Source: a virus
Virus record (IMG/VR): IMGVR_UViG_3300025000_000084
Coordinates: 1-64,000 of that record
Reading direction: 5' to 3' (one strand)
DNA length: 64,000 nucleotides
The notes under the pieces were generated by a model. That model was given only the letters and a program-made list of their open reading frames with translations, made no database searches and had not been told where the DNA came from. Positions 42,250 to 51,268 of the stretch are shown here, one piece after another. Position 1 is the stretch's first letter, and every line of letters starts with the position of its first letter. The position numbers were made by a program, and so were the translations under genes.

Positions 42250-44166
42250 ATGAAGAAGATAATAATCATTCTGATAGCGGTTATGCTGATGGGACTGGCC
42301 GGTTGTATCGGGACAAAAATATATCTCGGCAAGGAGCAGTCCATCACAAAGGACCTGGAGCTTCTGGATGAGGGACCAATAGCCAGGGCAATAGATCCGA
42401 CTACCGTTCCTGCCGGAGGTACCTGGGGCACGGTCCGCGGGATCCTGAACACTAACTTCAGTAATATCAACGGGACCCTGGACTCGGTGGAGGTCACGCT
42501 GGCGGAGTTTGCCGATAGCATCACGAACTATTCAGCGGATATTGCACTGCGAACTCTCATCGGTGATGTACGAGATGAAATTGCGGATAGTCTCAACGTC
42601 TTGCGTCCATCTGTGCTTTTTAAATCCGATAGTACACTTTATGCTACTCAAAGCGATCTTGCAGCTATTGAAACCGGGGCAGTTGATAGTGCTGTTTATG
42701 CCACAAGAAATTATGTCGGGATAACCTTTGCTCCAATAGCAAACCCGGTATTTACCGGAATACAGAAGGTAAGTACGACTGATACTCTTGCAACAATGGC
42801 ATATGCCCGTCAGTATGGAGGAACCGGAACGGTCACAATATCTGATGTGCAGGATGAGATTGCTGATAGCTTGAATGTCCTTAGACCTCTTACCCTTGTT
42901 GGTGATGCAACTGCCGGTCCGTTTTTTGATGGAAGTTCTGATGGTGGTCAATTACTCTATTTCTACGGAGACAATGGGTTCTATACGGCCCTCCAGGGAG
43001 GAGCGCCAACGGCAAATAGGAGTTACAGACTTCCTATAGCAGCACTTCCGTCCGCTGGCACTACAAGTTTATTGAATATTGATGAGAATGGTAACATGGG
43101 ATTTGTTGCTTCGGCTACATTCAACGCGGCAACAGTTACCGGGTTTACTCCTGCAAGTGGTTCTTTAACTTTGAGTGGAGCAGATGCGTTAACTTTTACT
43201 ACAACAGCTACTACAGGTGTAACCCTGCCAACTTCAGGCACATTAGCTACAATAGAGAACATTAATGACAGTCTTGACGCAAGGATAGGAGGGGGCGTAG
43301 AGCTCTCGGATGTAGCTATAATGATTGCAGACAGTACCGGAAACGCTGTAGGTAATTATGTCACACGAAAGGCCCTTATTGACAGCCTTGCGGCTAATCC
43401 GGCGGGGTTATCTTCTGGGGCCGTTGCTACAATGATTAATGACAGCATACAGGCACGACTTGACGTGGCTGTTGACGGGGTTAGACTTGCCGATTCTGTG
43501 AACTACGTCAATGGTTATATGTCGAGATATGATGGAGTGACTGGATTAGCTACAAAGATTAATGTTGCCGATAGTACAGGTAATGCCCCAGGGAACTATG
43601 TCACACGAAAAGCATTAGTTGACAGCCTTAATGCAATAGCCGGAGGATTGGTGATTGGCGATGTCCGTGACGAGATAGCCGACAGCTTAAACGCTCTGCG
43701 ACCAAGCATACTTACCGAGGCAGACCTACGAAAGTATGACAGCGACACTACAACCCTCTTTGTCTTCGGTGCTGGCAGCGGAGGGGCAGAGGCAGACACA
43801 GCCTTATTTACGGCAAGCAATATCTATGGGTCTTTCTACAATGCGGGGTCGGATACTTTGGTGGTGACATCGCTTCGGGCGGTGATGATAGCAGGGACAA
43901 CGCCATTAGGAACAGATACTCTCTCAATACAGATATATTGGAACGACACGATAAACGTGACTACTGGCAATAGCTTCGTTGTACTGAACACCGACCCTCT
44001 CGGCATAAACTCCACGACCACGGGAACGGTTGATTCATCTTTCGATAACTCAGCTATCCCGCCTAACGTGTGGGTGTTCTGTAAGTCGCCCGGGGTAGTG
44101 ACGGGGCGAAAGCCAAAGGCATTGATTGTGAATATGACCGGGTACAAACGTAACAGAAGTTATTAA
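42250..44166 (+). CDS. fibre-like protein with a lipoprotein signal, 638 aa
   Basis: The N-terminus reads MKKIIIILIAVMLMGLAGC, a clear signal with lipobox LAGC (Cys19). The rest is fibre-like: Ser/Asp/Thr-rich repeats, including three copies of a D[VQ][RQ]DEIADSLN[VA]LRP segment and two copies of ADSTGNAxGNYVTRKAL, the latter also present in the gene at 47683. A central segment (ATFNAATVTGFTPASGSLT) is typical of phage fibre shafts. If the signal works, the product would be a surface lipoprotein rather than a cytoplasmically assembled fibre. Confidence 0.75.
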   Translation: MKKIIIILIAVMLMGLAGCIGTKIYLGKEQSITKDLELLDEGPIARAIDPTTVPAGGTWGTVRGILNTNFSNINGTLDSVEVTLAEFADSITNYSADIALRTLIGDVRDEIADSLNVLRPSVLFKSDSTLYATQSDLAAIETGAVDSAVYATRNYVGITFAPIANPVFTGIQKVSTTDTLATMAYARQYGGTGTVTISDVQDEIADSLNVLRPLTLVGDATAGPFFDGSSDGGQLLYFYGDNGFYTALQGGAPTANRSYRLPIAALPSAGTTSLLNIDENGNMGFVASATFNAATVTGFTPASGSLTLSGADALTFTTTATTGVTLPTSGTLATIENINDSLDARIGGGVELSDVAIMIADSTGNAVGNYVTRKALIDSLAANPAGLSSGAVATMINDSIQARLDVAVDGVRLADSVNYVNGYMSRYDGVTGLATKINVADSTGNAPGNYVTRKALVDSLNAIAGGLVIGDVRDEIADSLNALRPSILTEADLRKYDSDTTTLFVFGAGSGGAEADTALFTASNIYGSFYNAGSDTLVVTSLRAVMIAGTTPLGTDTLSIQIYWNDTINVTTGNSFVVLNTDPLGINSTTTGTVDSSFDNSAIPPNVWVFCKSPGVVTGRKPKALIVNMTGYKRNRSY

Positions 44167-44167
44167 G

Positions 44168-44701
44168 ATGAAGAAATATATTATCATTCCGATACTACTC
44201 CTCAGCATCATTTGTAACGCTCAGTTCACAAAGGGAGGAGGGCAATTTCTGAAGACGGGGAGCGGTTTTATGTCGGCTCCGGCAATAGTAGAACCTCCCG
44301 CTGTCAATATGCTTTCTAATGGCACATTTGATGATGCAACGGATTGGACTTGTAGTAGTGTGGTTTGGACAATAACGGGAGGTAAGGCTAATTATGATAA
44401 TACCGGAAATTCGAGAATATATCAAGCCTCTGGAGATATGGTTATATCGATAGAGGCGAGTACGGCCTATACCATAACTTTTGATGTAGATATCATTGCT
44501 GGTGCTCCACCCGAACTTACCCTGCAATTTTGTTCTTCAAACGCATTAATTGTGTATGCGGCCTATGCAAATTTTACCGAAGGAGCCATGAGCGCAAGTT
44601 TTACTACACCAAGCGATATAGGCGATGGGGGATTGGGTATAAGGGCAGCAGTAGGTGGAGCCACCGCCACTATAGATAATCTTGTATTAACCGAAGATTA
44701 A
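44168..44701 (+). CDS. exported carbohydrate-binding-like protein, 177 aa
   Basis: It has a Sec signal peptide, MKKYIIIPILLLSIICNAQ, with likely cleavage before Gln19, a typical Bacteroidota form. A FLKTGSGFMSAP linker follows, then a CBM4/9-like beta-sandwich start (NMLSNGTFDDATDW) and strands to the end. It sits between the lipoprotein fibre and the tailspike, one base from each, so it is probably translated with them. A sugar-binding role is inferred. Confidence 0.65.
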   Translation: MKKYIIIPILLLSIICNAQFTKGGGQFLKTGSGFMSAPAIVEPPAVNMLSNGTFDDATDWTCSSVVWTITGGKANYDNTGNSRIYQASGDMVISIEASTAYTITFDVDIIAGAPPELTLQFCSSNALIVYAAYANFTEGAMSASFTTPSDIGDGGLGIRAAVGGATATIDNLVLTED

Positions 44702-44702
44702 A

Positions 44703-47303
44703 ATGAAAAAAACACTTTATATAATACTGTTCTTGCTGGTTTCTATTAATCTTTATTCACAAAGCGTTTATTTCGTTCAAGATACAGCATACAATGCGAA
44801 TGCGTCGGACAGTAACGCCGGTACGGATATTGACTATCCTTGGGCAACCTGGCAAAAAGCGTTAGTGACAGCACAAGCCGGAGATACAGTTTATTTTAGA
44901 GGTGGTGTATGGTATCCCGAAGCCAGGATAAAGAAAGACCCTGACAATACTCAGTTGTATGGTGCAAGCGGCTACAACGGAACGTATGACGCTCCTATAG
45001 TCTACATGGCTTACCCTCCCGATGTGGCCGAAGGAGATATACCAATATTAGATTGCATTAATCATACTACTCTTAGTTCTTTTGATCAGGGTATGCAGTT
45101 TTTTGGGACATACCAAAAGCTGATTGGCCCAATGGAAATTCGTCATGTTAAAGAGAAGGTATATAATCAAGAAATAAGGGGTATTGAATTTGGCAACGGT
45201 AGCTTGGGAGGAAATGTCTGGCTTGAAAGAATTGTATCTCATGATCATGGTGGTTATGGTTTTTTAATGAATGGGTTTGATACTTTATATATTACCAACT
45301 GTGACGCATATAATTGCGTGGATAGTATTTCAGATCATCCGGGGAATAGGTCAGATGGATTCGGAGGTGGTAGTGGAGGTACGGCAGTTGATACTTTTAA
45401 GGTGGCTTATTTTACGGGATGCAGATCATGGCATAATTCAGATAACGCCTTTGATCTTGCTGCTGGTTTCCAATTATATGTTGAAGACTGTTGGGCATGG
45501 AGTTGTGGTTATCTTGAGGAAGGTGCTGGAGGTCATTTTAAATTTGCGGGTAGTGCAGTAAGAGATATGACAAAGCGGGTTGTTAAAAACACTATATCAG
45601 CATTTGCGACAGGAGCGGGATATGTAACAGAAAATCTTTATTATCCTAATTACGGGCCAGTAATGTCATTTTATAATAACACTTCTTATAAAGACCAAAT
45701 AGCATTCCAAGATGCTAATGAATGTGATGATGATCCTGATTGGGGGTGGACGCAGAGTTTAACAACCGGAAGATGTGTTTTTAGAAATAATATTGCCTAC
45801 CAAACAAGGGGTAATAACGGCTTTAATGTATATGGTGCAACATTTGCTGCATGGTGTTATCAATACCCACAACACATAACACAAGATCATAATAACTGGG
45901 AACAGTTTGGGGACTATTATGCAACGCAGGTAAATGCAGATTACACCATTACTGACGATGACTTTACTTCAGTAGATTCTGTAACTATAGTTACACAGTT
46001 ATCTGCTCCAAGAAAAGATGACGGTTCTCTTCCTGACATAACTGTATTAAAATTAGCGCCTGGCAGTGATCTTATTGACGGTGGTGTTAATGTAGGACTA
46101 CCTTATTCTGGTACTGCACCCGACCTGGGATATTCTGAATTTGCTCCAATAATAGCCGATCATACGGTTGTAGATCGGTTTGATGACATACCTCAATATT
46201 ACATTGATAAAGTAAAAGAAATGAGATTTGTCATTGCAGGCGAATCACACGCCTTGGGCTATGGCAGAGGATTGGAGAGATTAGAGGTTGACTATCCTCA
46301 GTTTGTTGTTAATTACCAATATAATCCAGGATCGCCTGAGGCTTATACAACATCACGTTTAAGAGCCGATCTATATACCTGGGGAGATGTAACCCATGCA
46401 ACAGGTTGGATATGGGGTTACGGAGAAGAAGACTGGTTTACATCGGCGGCTGCTATAGCACAGACAAAGGTAGGCTTATCTTATACTAATAATACAGTTT
46501 ATGAACCATATGCATTCGGATTCGGATGGTGTTATGATGGTGCAATAATAGATGCTACTGATTATATAGAGGCTACTAAAGAATACATTGACTATTGTGC
46601 AGATAGTATTGATACTAAGATTTACTATACTACAGGCCCAGTTGATTTGATGTACGATGAAATAGGCTACAATAAATATCTCATGTATGAACAAATACGA
46701 GATTCTGTATCTGCCGATCCAAGCAGAATGTTGTTCGATTTTGCTGACATATTATACTATGATGACAGCGGTGATTATAGCACGGAACCATACACCGTTA
46801 CATGGGATGGTCATACATACCCCGTTGGAACGCCAACTAATGTAGAGGATGATTTTGGTGCGCATATGTCTTGGGAGGCCGCCGTCAGGCTTGCAAAAGG
46901 CGTTTGGTGGATGCTGGCAAGGATGGCCGGATGGGATGGATTATCGGTATCTGCACCATCAGAAAGCGATGCCACCGACATAACCGCCTTTTCCTTTACC
47001 GAGCAGACGGGAGCAGCAACCATCAACACCACCAACCACACGATAAGCATAGAGGTAGCCTACGGGACAAGCCTGACATCTCTCAGCCCCTCGATAACCG
47101 TATCCTACGGGGCATCTATTGACCCTCCCGGTGGCACGGCAAGGAACTTCACCTCTCCGGTTACCTACACGGTGATGGCAGAAGATGGGACGACCACACA
47201 GGTATGGACGGTGACGGTGACGGTTGAGGACTTGCCAATAGGACATGCAGCTAAGACAGGCAACAGGATAATGCTTCACAACGGAGAACCGGTAAGACTA
47301 TGA
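44703..47303 (+). CDS. tailspike-like protein: signal peptide, PL9-like beta-helix, SGNH esterase, DUF5018-like end
   Basis: The 866-residue protein has four parts. First, a signal peptide (TLYIILFLLVSINLYSQS). Second, a right-handed beta-helix (about 20-480) with PWATWQKALVTAQAGDTVYF and a CRSWHNSDNAFDLAAGF segment, as in PL9 pectate-lyase-like enzymes. Third, an SGNH-hydrolase domain with GESHALGYG (Ser515) and GAHMSWEAAVRLAKG (His721), then WWMLARMAGWDG. Fourth, a DUF5018-like beta domain (about 750-845) and a GNRIMLHNGEPVRL tip. It would cleave and deacetylate surface glycans. Predicted export is unusual for a virion protein. Confidence 0.75.
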   Translation: MKKTLYIILFLLVSINLYSQSVYFVQDTAYNANASDSNAGTDIDYPWATWQKALVTAQAGDTVYFRGGVWYPEARIKKDPDNTQLYGASGYNGTYDAPIVYMAYPPDVAEGDIPILDCINHTTLSSFDQGMQFFGTYQKLIGPMEIRHVKEKVYNQEIRGIEFGNGSLGGNVWLERIVSHDHGGYGFLMNGFDTLYITNCDAYNCVDSISDHPGNRSDGFGGGSGGTAVDTFKVAYFTGCRSWHNSDNAFDLAAGFQLYVEDCWAWSCGYLEEGAGGHFKFAGSAVRDMTKRVVKNTISAFATGAGYVTENLYYPNYGPVMSFYNNTSYKDQIAFQDANECDDDPDWGWTQSLTTGRCVFRNNIAYQTRGNNGFNVYGATFAAWCYQYPQHITQDHNNWEQFGDYYATQVNADYTITDDDFTSVDSVTIVTQLSAPRKDDGSLPDITVLKLAPGSDLIDGGVNVGLPYSGTAPDLGYSEFAPIIADHTVVDRFDDIPQYYIDKVKEMRFVIAGESHALGYGRGLERLEVDYPQFVVNYQYNPGSPEAYTTSRLRADLYTWGDVTHATGWIWGYGEEDWFTSAAAIAQTKVGLSYTNNTVYEPYAFGFGWCYDGAIIDATDYIEATKEYIDYCADSIDTKIYYTTGPVDLMYDEIGYNKYLMYEQIRDSVSADPSRMLFDFADILYYDDSGDYSTEPYTVTWDGHTYPVGTPTNVEDDFGAHMSWEAAVRLAKGVWWMLARMAGWDGLSVSAPSESDATDITAFSFTEQTGAATINTTNHTISIEVAYGTSLTSLSPSITVSYGASIDPPGGTARNFTSPVTYTVMAEDGTTTQVWTVTVTVEDLPIGHAAKTGNRIMLHNGEPVRL

Positions 47304-47392
47304 GCCTTCTGGGATAAGATAACAATAAAGGTCAACCTGGTATCGGTGATAAAGCTGGTGCGATGGTGGAAGAAAAGACGGAGGAAAGAATA

Positions 47393-47686
47393 ATGAACGA
47401 TTTGATATTACACTTCGGATTCGGGGCGCTGATAACAGCGGCGATCCTCTTGATATTCAGCAAACCGACTGCCGGACGCAGACCTGATTGGTTGGTAGTG
47501 CTGGCCGTTGGTGCCTCTCTCACCCTTGGTGGCATAAAAGAGGCCGGGGATCTATGGCTCGGATGGGGTACTCCGGAGGTGGCAGATCTCACGTTAACCT
47601 GGTCGGGAGGGATAGTGGCCCTTGCGGTCATTGCCATGGTTGATTGGATCATTTATGTAATATGCTTTAACCGTAATAAACGATGA
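47393..47686 (+). CDS. small membrane protein, 97 aa
   Basis: I start it at the ATG at 47393 (MNDLILHFGFG). Three membrane segments are seen: ILHFGFGALITAAILLIF, LVVLAVGASLTLGG and SGGIVALAVIAMVDWIIYV. The FGALI / GGIKEAGDLW pattern resembles a small VanZ/YfjD-like family of phage membrane proteins. Its role is unknown. It sits between two exported fibre genes; a lysis (holin-like) or anchoring job is possible. Confidence 0.6.
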   Translation: MNDLILHFGFGALITAAILLIFSKPTAGRRPDWLVVLAVGASLTLGGIKEAGDLWLGWGTPEVADLTLTWSGGIVALAVIAMVDWIIYVICFNRNKR

Positions 47687-49227
47687 AAAAGATTCTCATA
47701 TCTACAATACTTGTTTTGGCAATAGTCATCAATAGCTGTGCGCCAAAGAAGATGATGACGAGCGCCAGGGCGTTTGATACATCGCCCTTGGACTCCATAA
47801 ATGTCGGGGCGTACAACAATGATCCGTCAGCGGATAAACTTCGTACCTCCTTTATCAAGGCAAACCAGCCGATCAACTTGGCCAATTACCTTGAGCTTTA
47901 TACCTTCTCTCCAGCTGAGTTCGCAATTCTTCGCGGAGGGCTTATTACTACTGCCGAACTGAATCGTCTTTCAGGAGTGACCTCTAACGTCCAGACACAG
48001 CTCAATGCCCGGATAGAGACCGCAGACAGCACCGGGAATGCTGCTGGCAACTATGTCACCAGGAAGGCGCTGCGAGATACCATCGCAAGCGGTGACTATG
48101 CCACAAAACAAAACATTAATGATACTATGAGCACTTACCTTGCTACCGCAACGGTAGGTGTTGCTGCCGCGGATTCAAACATCTATGCGGGTTACACCAC
48201 GCGAACATACGTTGAGTCATTATTAGGCAGCGGATCGGGGTTATCTGCCCAACGACTGGCGTTTATTATAGGCGTGACCACAGGTGCGCCATCGGCTGCT
48301 GACTCAATAGTAGTTCATTCGTCCTTTGAAGGTAAGCATATAGATGTTTACCGTAATACTAATACTATAACTGGTGGAGCCAAACAATTTCAACAGTTCA
48401 CAGCAACAAATATTTATGATGGATTTAGGGTAAAACATGATACCATTACTGTTAATCCAGTATGGGTTGCCGGCGAACAAGTAATGATAGACATTATTGA
48501 ACCTATTTTATGGAGCTACCTGTCACTTGAGGGGGAGGAGTCAGCTTTGCTTGACAGTTTGAATGGTTATTGGAAGTTCGATGAAGCATCGGGTACTGCG
48601 GTGGTTGATGCTACCGGCACACAGAACGGAACAACTAACGCCACGGCTGGGGTTGCTGGTAAACTTGGATTGGCACGAGACTTTGATGCAGCAAATGATG
48701 TGGTTAATATAGCCTACAACGCCAATACGGTTCCGAGTGGTGCTGATTTCTCAGTAGCCATGTGGTTTAAGATGGATAGCTTACCTTCAGTGATGGCGCA
48801 GAGTAACTACCTGTTCCAACAGAACAGAGGCTCAAGCCCATATAGCGCTCATTATTTATATATAAATAGTGCTGACGATAAGTTAAAGGGAGTGACAAGG
48901 AATACGGACGGAACATCTTATGAAGTGCTTTCCTCGGGGGCGTTATCAGTAGATACGTGGTATCATGTGGTATTCGTAAATAGAGGTGACGGACAGACCT
49001 TGCAGATGTATCTTAACGGAACAGATGTATCTGCATCAGCAGGAACATTTAGTGGAACTTTAATGGAAAGCGCATCAACTACTTGCTTTGGTAATTCTTA
49101 TAGTGGAGCAGGAAGTTATTTTGAAGGAATAATTGACTCTCCCGGGATATGGAACAGGGCATTAACATCGGGCGAGGTAACAACCTTATATAATTCAGGC
49201 AACGGGAATACCCATCCATTTAATTGA
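47683..49227 (+). CDS. lipoprotein fibre with a C-terminal LamG-like domain, 514 aa
   Basis: The lipoprotein signal MKKILISTILVLAIVINSC has lipobox INSC (Cys19). A fibre-like body follows and includes LTTAELNRLSGVTSNVQTQL-type trimer repeats and ADSTGNAAGNYVTRKALRD, shared with the gene at 42250. The C-terminal about 230 residues form a concanavalin/LamG-type sandwich (LNGYWKFDEASGTAVVDATG, FSVAMWFKMD, WYHVVFVNRGD, YFEGIIDSPGIWNRAL), which binds carbohydrate. The start overlaps the upstream membrane gene. Confidence 0.78.
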   Translation: MKKILISTILVLAIVINSCAPKKMMTSARAFDTSPLDSINVGAYNNDPSADKLRTSFIKANQPINLANYLELYTFSPAEFAILRGGLITTAELNRLSGVTSNVQTQLNARIETADSTGNAAGNYVTRKALRDTIASGDYATKQNINDTMSTYLATATVGVAAADSNIYAGYTTRTYVESLLGSGSGLSAQRLAFIIGVTTGAPSAADSIVVHSSFEGKHIDVYRNTNTITGGAKQFQQFTATNIYDGFRVKHDTITVNPVWVAGEQVMIDIIEPILWSYLSLEGEESALLDSLNGYWKFDEASGTAVVDATGTQNGTTNATAGVAGKLGLARDFDAANDVVNIAYNANTVPSGADFSVAMWFKMDSLPSVMAQSNYLFQQNRGSSPYSAHYLYINSADDKLKGVTRNTDGTSYEVLSSGALSVDTWYHVVFVNRGDGQTLQMYLNGTDVSASAGTFSGTLMESASTTCFGNSYSGAGSYFEGIIDSPGIWNRALTSGEVTTLYNSGNGNTHPFN

Positions 49228-49228
49228 T

Positions 49229-50653
49229 ATGAGAAAATATCTAACTATATTATTGATTTTACTGCCGCTTCTCCTGAATGCGGGGACATACTACGTGGCT
49301 ACAACGGGAAGTGATGCGGCGGCAGGGTCGCTTGCCGCTCCGTGGGCAACGTGGCAAAAGGGATTCTCTACAATTATTGCTGGTGATACATTATATATAA
49401 GAGGTGGCACATATCAACCGATAGGAACGTCTATTGGAACTATTTTTACAACCGAATGGTGGGGGTGTGTGGGACTGTATAACCACAACGGCACGGCACT
49501 GAACAGAATAGTAGTGATGAATTATCCGGGGGAGATACCGATCCTTGACGGTGTGAATAATACCGCAGCAAATAACGGACGGGGCGGTTCACGCTTTGGA
49601 ATAGTGATGCGCCACTGTGACTACTGGACATTTAAGGGCTTAAATGTAACGGGCGTGGTTCAGCTTACAGGAGAATTAGGGGTTGCCGGATTTAGGATGC
49701 AAGAAAATTCAGACCATAACGAAATAATCGAATGTAATGTTTATGGTATGGGAGGTTCGGGTATTTCTCTCATGTATGACTGCACGGATAATTTGATATA
49801 CAACTGTGACGTATATGATAATGAAGACCCGCTAAGTACGCCAACCCCGGGAAATAACTCTGACGGGATAGAGATAGCAGACATAACCGACACAGCTATG
49901 GTCAATACCATTAGAGGCGTAAGGATGTGGGGGAACTCTGACGACGGAGTGGATTTAATGCGTAATGAGGGTAAGGTAATTATTGATAGCTGTTGGGCTT
50001 TTTATAATGGTCTTCTCGCCGGGAAGGTTGCAAACGGGTTTAAGTTAGGTTGGGCAGAAGACCCTCCGGTGATTGAATACAATCGTGTCGTCACAAATTG
50101 TATGGCAGCATATAACACCAGCACGGGGTTTAACGCAAATAACTGTATGCAGAAGATGCAGATATACAATAACCTGTCAATAGGAAATGATAATGATGGT
50201 TTCTGGTGGTATATTTTTGGAGCAAGGGGTGGGGCATCAATATTCAGAAATAACATATCAATCTTAAATGACGGGTATCAGTACTCTTATATTTATCTTG
50301 ATACTTATACTTTCGATCATAATAATTGGGATGCACTCTACGATCAGACGGGGCCCGTGGCAAGCGTTGAGGACTTTGTAACGTTGGATACGTTAGGCTT
50401 GCGGTATTCGAGAAAAGCCAATGGCAGTCTCCCTGATATAAATTTTGCCAAGCTAAGGTCAACATCAGATTTAATTGATGCGGGAATAGATGTTGAGATC
50501 GCATACACCGGGATATATCCCGATTTAGGGCTATTTGAATATGTTGTCGAGGAGATAGATGAAGAGGATTTCCCGAGGGTTACAGCGATAGGCACGGGTA
50601 CGGGCAATAACTTATTAGTTGATAAAAACGGAAGAGTAATAATCATACAATAA
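49229..50653 (+). CDS. PL9-like beta-helix tailspike with signal peptide, 474 aa
   Basis: The signal peptide MRKYLTILLILLPLLLNAG is followed by TYYVATTGSDAAAGS and a right-handed beta-helix with PWATWQKGFSTIIAGDTLY. Strong PL9 pectate-lyase-type blocks are DGIEIADITD, WGNSDDGVDLMRNEGKVII and ANGFKLGW. It is a paralogue of the N-terminal two-thirds of the gene at 44703 (same PWATWQK and ending DLIDxGxxV). The C-terminal tip is GNNLLVDKNGRVIIIQ. It probably cuts acidic polysaccharide, but the substrate is not determined. Confidence 0.75.
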   Translation: MRKYLTILLILLPLLLNAGTYYVATTGSDAAAGSLAAPWATWQKGFSTIIAGDTLYIRGGTYQPIGTSIGTIFTTEWWGCVGLYNHNGTALNRIVVMNYPGEIPILDGVNNTAANNGRGGSRFGIVMRHCDYWTFKGLNVTGVVQLTGELGVAGFRMQENSDHNEIIECNVYGMGGSGISLMYDCTDNLIYNCDVYDNEDPLSTPTPGNNSDGIEIADITDTAMVNTIRGVRMWGNSDDGVDLMRNEGKVIIDSCWAFYNGLLAGKVANGFKLGWAEDPPVIEYNRVVTNCMAAYNTSTGFNANNCMQKMQIYNNLSIGNDNDGFWWYIFGARGGASIFRNNISILNDGYQYSYIYLDTYTFDHNNWDALYDQTGPVASVEDFVTLDTLGLRYSRKANGSLPDINFAKLRSTSDLIDAGIDVEIAYTGIYPDLGLFEYVVEEIDEEDFPRVTAIGTGTGNNLLVDKNGRVIIIQ

Positions 50654-50664
50654 TTGATACAGCC

Positions 50665-51033
50665 ATGCCGCCTACGAGAACAACCGTCCACACCTGCAAT
50701 AAAACAAATGAGATTCATGCTCTGGCTAAGAAGGTGGACAAGTTGGATCAGGATTACAACGGCAGCGGGACTGAACCTGGCATGAAGGGACAACTGGCCA
50801 CCCTGATCGGTTTGGTAACACCTATGAGTCAGGATGTCAAGATGTCTAAAGAGTTTATTCTGAATTATAAGGAGAGGGAGAGAGTATTAAAGGAACAGGC
50901 CGATAAGAAGAGAGCCGAAGAGGATAAGCGGAACCGGAGCGTTAATAAGTGGGTGAATATTGCAATTGCTGTTATAGCTTTTAGTGCATTCATCTTGTCT
51001 GCCTTCGCGCTCAAGGGTTGTGCACCATTATAA
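50665..51033 (+). CDS. coiled-coil protein with C-terminal membrane anchor, 122 aa
   Basis: An N-terminal soluble part has HTCNKTNEIHALAKKVDKLD. A charged helical region follows (ERERVLKEQADKKRAEEDKR), then one membrane helix near the C-terminus (WVNIAIAVIAFSAFILSAFAL). The XhlA-like organisation (coiled coil then single TM) is common for phage lysis accessory proteins. It opens the lysis region after the tailspikes. Confidence 0.6.
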   Translation: MPPTRTTVHTCNKTNEIHALAKKVDKLDQDYNGSGTEPGMKGQLATLIGLVTPMSQDVKMSKEFILNYKERERVLKEQADKKRAEEDKRNRSVNKWVNIAIAVIAFSAFILSAFALKGCAPL

Positions 51034-51043
51034 CATCACTACC

Positions 51044-51268
51044 ATGGAGTTCATAAACAGCTGGAAGTCGAAAAAGAAACAGGGTGACAAGATCGCCATC
51101 AAGGTAAGGATAGGCAAGTTTACCCTCTTCGATCTGTACTATGACCATGCCAAACGCCAGTTTGGAATCATATTGTTTAACCTGGGAGCCAGAACGTCAC
51201 TCCCGAAAAAGTGTGAAAGCAATGAAAACTATAAAGGTTCTACTTATGAAGATAGCCGCTTTCTTTAA
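51044..51268 (+). CDS. hypothetical small basic protein, 74 aa
   Basis: I start it at the ATG at 51044. The N-terminus is basic (NSWKSKKKQGDKIAIKVR), with a beta-like RIGKFTLFDLYYD and an FGIILFNLG segment. The 3' end overlaps the start of the caspase gene by 47 bases. It is not recognised. Because of the overlap, it may be translated with the caspase gene. Confidence 0.5.
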   Translation: MEFINSWKSKKKQGDKIAIKVRIGKFTLFDLYYDHAKRQFGIILFNLGARTSLPKKCESNENYKGSTYEDSRFL

